From the NCBI RefSeq assembly GCF_900187225.1, contig NZ_LT906436.1, positions 2,481,501 through 2,545,500 on the forward strand: a stretch of DNA of 64,000 nucleotides. The letters run 5' to 3'. Positions 61,930-64,000 of the stretch are shown in pieces; the stretch's first letter is position 1, and each line of letters opens with the position of its first letter. Made by a program: the position numbers and the translations under genes. The notes under the pieces were generated by a model that was not told the DNA's origin, ran no database searches, and worked only from the letters and a program-made list of their open reading frames with translations. The DNA is from Listeria monocytogenes. GTDB lineage: Bacteria; Bacillota; Bacilli; Lactobacillales; Listeriaceae.

Positions 61930-61972
61930 ATTGAGGAGAGGCTGAAACGAGTTGTTTCGCTCAGCCTCTAAT
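61930..61972 (-). terminator. Probable terminator after the second murA
   Basis: AGAGGCTGA pairs with TCAGCCTCT with an inner GAAAC/GTTTC pairing. The following T-run is weak (CAATTTTACC), so termination may be partial and rho may receive read-through. Confidence 0.65.
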
Positions 61973-61974
61973 TA

Positions 61975-63246
61975 TTAGATATTTGTTTCTGCTGTACTAC
62001 TACGAGTTATATCTGCACCAATCGCAGAAAGTTTTTCGATAATTTTACTGTAGCCACGTTCAATATGTTCGACACCATGAATTTCTGTTCTTCCTTCTGC
62101 CAAAAGTCCAGCAATAACAAGTGCTGCACCTGCTCTTAAATCAGTTGCTGTTACTTTAGAACCTTGTAATTTTGCTGGACCACTAATCACAGCAGATCTA
62201 CCTTCTAATTTAAACTTACCGCCCATTCGTTCCAGCTCAGCAATGTGCTTGAAGCGACTCGGATAAATCGTGTCTGTAATGACGCTGCTACCTTCTGCAC
62301 GAGTTAAAAGCGCCGTGAGTGGCTGTTGTAAATCAGTTGGAAATCCAGGATAAGCGTATGTTTTAATATCAACTTTTTTTATATTCTCTACTTCACCAAT
62401 AAAAATGGAATCTTCCTCAATATCCATAGGAACACCCATTTCTGTTAGTTTCGCAATGATTCCCTCTAAGTGAGTTGGGATAACATTTTCGATTCGTATG
62501 CCTTTTCCTGAGGCCGCTGCGAGCACCATAAAAGTTCCCGCTTCGATTCTATCAGGAATAATCGTATGATGGCAACCATGAAGATGATCCACACCAGTAA
62601 TTCGAATGGTATCTGTTCCAGCACCTTTAATAATTGCTCCCATATTTGTTAAAAGAGTAGCTACATCAATAATTTCTGGTTCTTTTGCTGCATTTTCAAT
62701 CACTGTTTTTCCTTTTGCACGAACAGCTGCTAACATGATGTTAATTGTGGCTCCAACACTTACGACATCTAGGTAAATGCGCGCGCCTTTTAATTCATCT
62801 GCCCGTAAATAAATCGCACCCTGTTCATTGGTTACTTTTGCGCCAAGTGCTTCAAATCCTTTAATATGTTGATCGATGGGACGCGGCCCCAAATAACAGC
62901 CCCCTGGAAGTCCAATGACCGCTTTTTTAAACCTTCCAAGCATAGCACCCATTAAATAGTAAGAAGCTCTCAATTTCTTCACATTTCCTGATGGAAGTGG
63001 CATTGAAAGCATATCAGTTGGATCAATAATTGCTGTTTTGTTATCATAACGGACGCTGCCGCCAAGTTCTTCTAAAATATCATAAAGAGTATATACATCA
63101 GAAATATCCGGTAAACCTTCTAAAACAACTTCAGATTCCGCCAAAATAGCAGCTGGAATCAAGGCAACCGCGCTATTTTTCGCACCGTCTACTTGCAAAG
63201 TGCCTGATAATTTTTTGCCACCTTGAATAATTAATCTATCCGTCAC
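61975..63246 (-). CDS. murZ: UDP-GlcNAc 1-carboxyvinyltransferase (second paralogue)
   Basis: 423 residues. [17 protein letters not shown] near 22, catalytic Cys in [24 protein letters not shown] near 117, and [18 protein letters not shown] near 304. It performs the same reaction as the other murA in this window; most low-GC Firmicutes keep both. Position before rho matches B. subtilis murAB/murZ. The start is GTG (63244-63246) with GAAGGG upstream. An intrinsic fosfomycin-resistant Asp at the active site is not present. Confidence 0.95.
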   Translation of the reverse strand: MTDRLIIQGGKKLSGTLQVDGAKNSAVALIPAAILAESEVVLEGLPDISDVYTLYDILEELGGSVRYDNKTAIIDPTDMLSMPLPSGNVKKLRASYYLMGAMLGRFKKAVIGLPGGCYLGPRPIDQHIKGFEALGAKVTNEQGAIYLRADELKGARIYLDVVSVGATINIMLAAVRAKGKTVIENAAKEPEIIDVATLLTNMGAIIKGAGTDTIRITGVDHLHGCHHTIIPDRIEAGTFMVLAAASGKGIRIENVIPTHLEGIIAKLTEMGVPMDIEEDSIFIGEVENIKKVDIKTYAYPGFPTDLQQPLTALLTRAEGSSVITDTIYPSRFKHIAELERMGGKFKLEGRSAVISGPAKLQGSKVTATDLRAGAALVIAGLLAEGRTEIHGVEHIERGYSKIIEKLSAIGADITRSSTAETNI

Positions 63247-63324
63247 AACGTACCCTTCTTTCTTGAAGCTAGTAATACTTTATTCATTATCCATTAATTT
63301 GTTTTACTTTGCAAGATTCTTTCT

Positions 63325-63360
63325 CCAAAAAAAAGCTAGGAACAAATCATTCCAAGCTTC
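63325..63360 (-). terminator. Terminator after the lafC-like gene
   Basis: AGCTTGGAA pairs with TTCCTAGCT (one mismatch) around a seven-base loop, then eight T's on the minus strand. Confidence 0.85.
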
Positions 63361-63366
63361 AATCTA

Positions 63367-64000
63367 CTATGGTAAATTTTTTGCAGGTGTTTTTGCAAGC
63401 GCTTCTATGCGCGGTTTGATTTTTTGGGACGCTGTATCTTTTATTAATAAAGCTCCTGCACCAAAAACGATACAACTATAATAAGTTATAATTCGCCATA
63501 AGACTAGAGCCATGAGTAGTTTGGCAGGTCCAAGTAACATACCGAATAACAATGTAAAAGTGTACTCAGCTCCACCGGCCCCGCCTGGAGTTGGCATCAC
63601 CGTTGCGAACATAATAATAAACGCATGATAAGTAATCGCCATATACAAACCAATTCCTGTCACACCAATCGCTTGTAAAATAAAGAATGGGATTGAGAAG
63701 TAAATCCAAAGTTGCAACGTTGTATAAAAACAACAACGAACAATTAATTTCCAATCTTTACCAATTCGGCTACTTTCTTCATGGAAAGTAATAATCTTCT
63801 CATCTAACGTATTTCTTAAATTGGAAACTTTTTCTTTTTTCATAAATAAACGTGTTGGTATAAGTAAAATGTGCACTAATTTTGTCGTGAACTTTTGGCT
63901 TCTTCCTACTAAAATAAGCGCAGCAATGACAATCACATGCACACCAAACCCTAGTAGAACAAGGAATTTCAATTGTGTCACGCCAGTCATTAAGTAATGA
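63367..64000 (-). CDS. lafC: YbhN/AglD-type membrane protein, 3' part (lafC-like)
   Basis: About 210 C-terminal residues of a polytopic protein; the frame runs open past the window edge. Five or so membrane segments are visible. VMPTPGGAGGAEYTFTLLFG (about 120 residues into the visible part) is the UPF0104/lysylphosphatidylglycerol-synthase-type transmembrane signature. By position beside murZ and from Listeria gene order as I remember it, this is LafC of the glycolipid-anchor locus for lipoteichoic acid (lafA, lafB, lafC). The first two lie outside the window, so the symbol is an inference. Confidence 0.75.
   Translation of the reverse strand, partial: HYLMTGVTQLKFLVLLGFGVHVIVIAALILVGRSQKFTTKLVHILLIPTRLFMKKEKVSNLRNTLDEKIITFHEESSRIGKDWKLIVRCCFYTTLQLWIYFSIPFFILQAIGVTGIGLYMAITYHAFIIMFATVMPTPGGAGGAEYTFTLLFGMLLGPAKLLMALVLWRIITYYSCIVFGAGALLIKDTASQKIKPRIEALAKTPAKNLP

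Overview
The window is a low-GC Firmicute chromosome segment that I read as Listeria sensu stricto, most likely L. monocytogenes or a close relative. The reasons are the gtcA wall-teichoic-acid gene, the spl/P45 secreted hydrolase, a degU with no degS beside it, two pstB genes beside phoPR, and a partial lafC-like gene. The species call rests on gene order and protein recognition only. Nearly every gene is on the minus strand; only the yvyE-like gene, a GNAT acetyltransferase and a LytR-CpsA-Psr gene (29.0-31.5 kb) are on the plus strand. I see no tRNA or rRNA genes, insertion sequences, prophage or CRISPR array.

Layout. 0-3.6 kb: 5' part of uvrB with an SOS-type operator, csbA, an HD hydrolase, a small membrane protein and an ArsR/CzrA-type regulator. 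3.8-11.7 kb: phosphate module phoP-phoR and pstS-pstC-pstA-pstB-pstB-phoU, with Pho boxes before pstS. 11.9-18.9 kb: envelope and division genes minJ, cls (frame-broken here), two coiled-coil cell-wall hydrolases (M23 and NlpC/P60) and ftsX-ftsE. 19.4-24.8 kb: yitT-type protein, prfB with its programmed frameshift, secA, and hpf behind a sigma-B promoter. 25-30 kb: comFC-comFA, degV, degU, yvyE, acetyltransferase. 30-35.4 kb: lytR, tagO, menC, tarA and a LysM-3D protein. 35.8-39.7 kb: competence-type ssb, fabZ, mbl, murA and a DUF1146 protein. 39.8-46.8 kb: complete F1Fo ATP synthase operon. 47.6-55.2 kb: mnaA, upp, glyA, ywlE, sua5, prmC, prfA (release factor 1), tdk. 55.4-58.6 kb: hom-thrC-thrB. 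58.8-64 kb: rpmE2, gtcA and its glycosyltransferase, rho, a second murA, and the 3' part of a lafC-like gene.

The window is mostly conserved core genome, and the more interesting signals are regulatory. (1) Eight perfect TTATNCACA DnaA boxes plus two near matches lie within 375 bp between sua5 and prmC, with an AT-only stretch among them. (2) Triplets of ComK-type AT-boxes lie upstream of comFA and of the ssb gene, with almost the same spacing (32 then 23/24 bp centre to centre, and 29/30 bp from the -10). (3) cls is split by one missing base in an A-run; the resulting A-AAA-AAC heptamer is in phase, and a -1 shift would restore exactly 482 residues. (4) ftsEX is followed by two hydrolases whose coiled-coil halves are related but whose catalytic domains differ. 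(5) Some transcript-like elements remain unexplained: a minus-strand terminator with no gene before it near 19.17 kb, a structured region before mnaA, and a gene-poor stretch of about 600 bp upstream of atpI.
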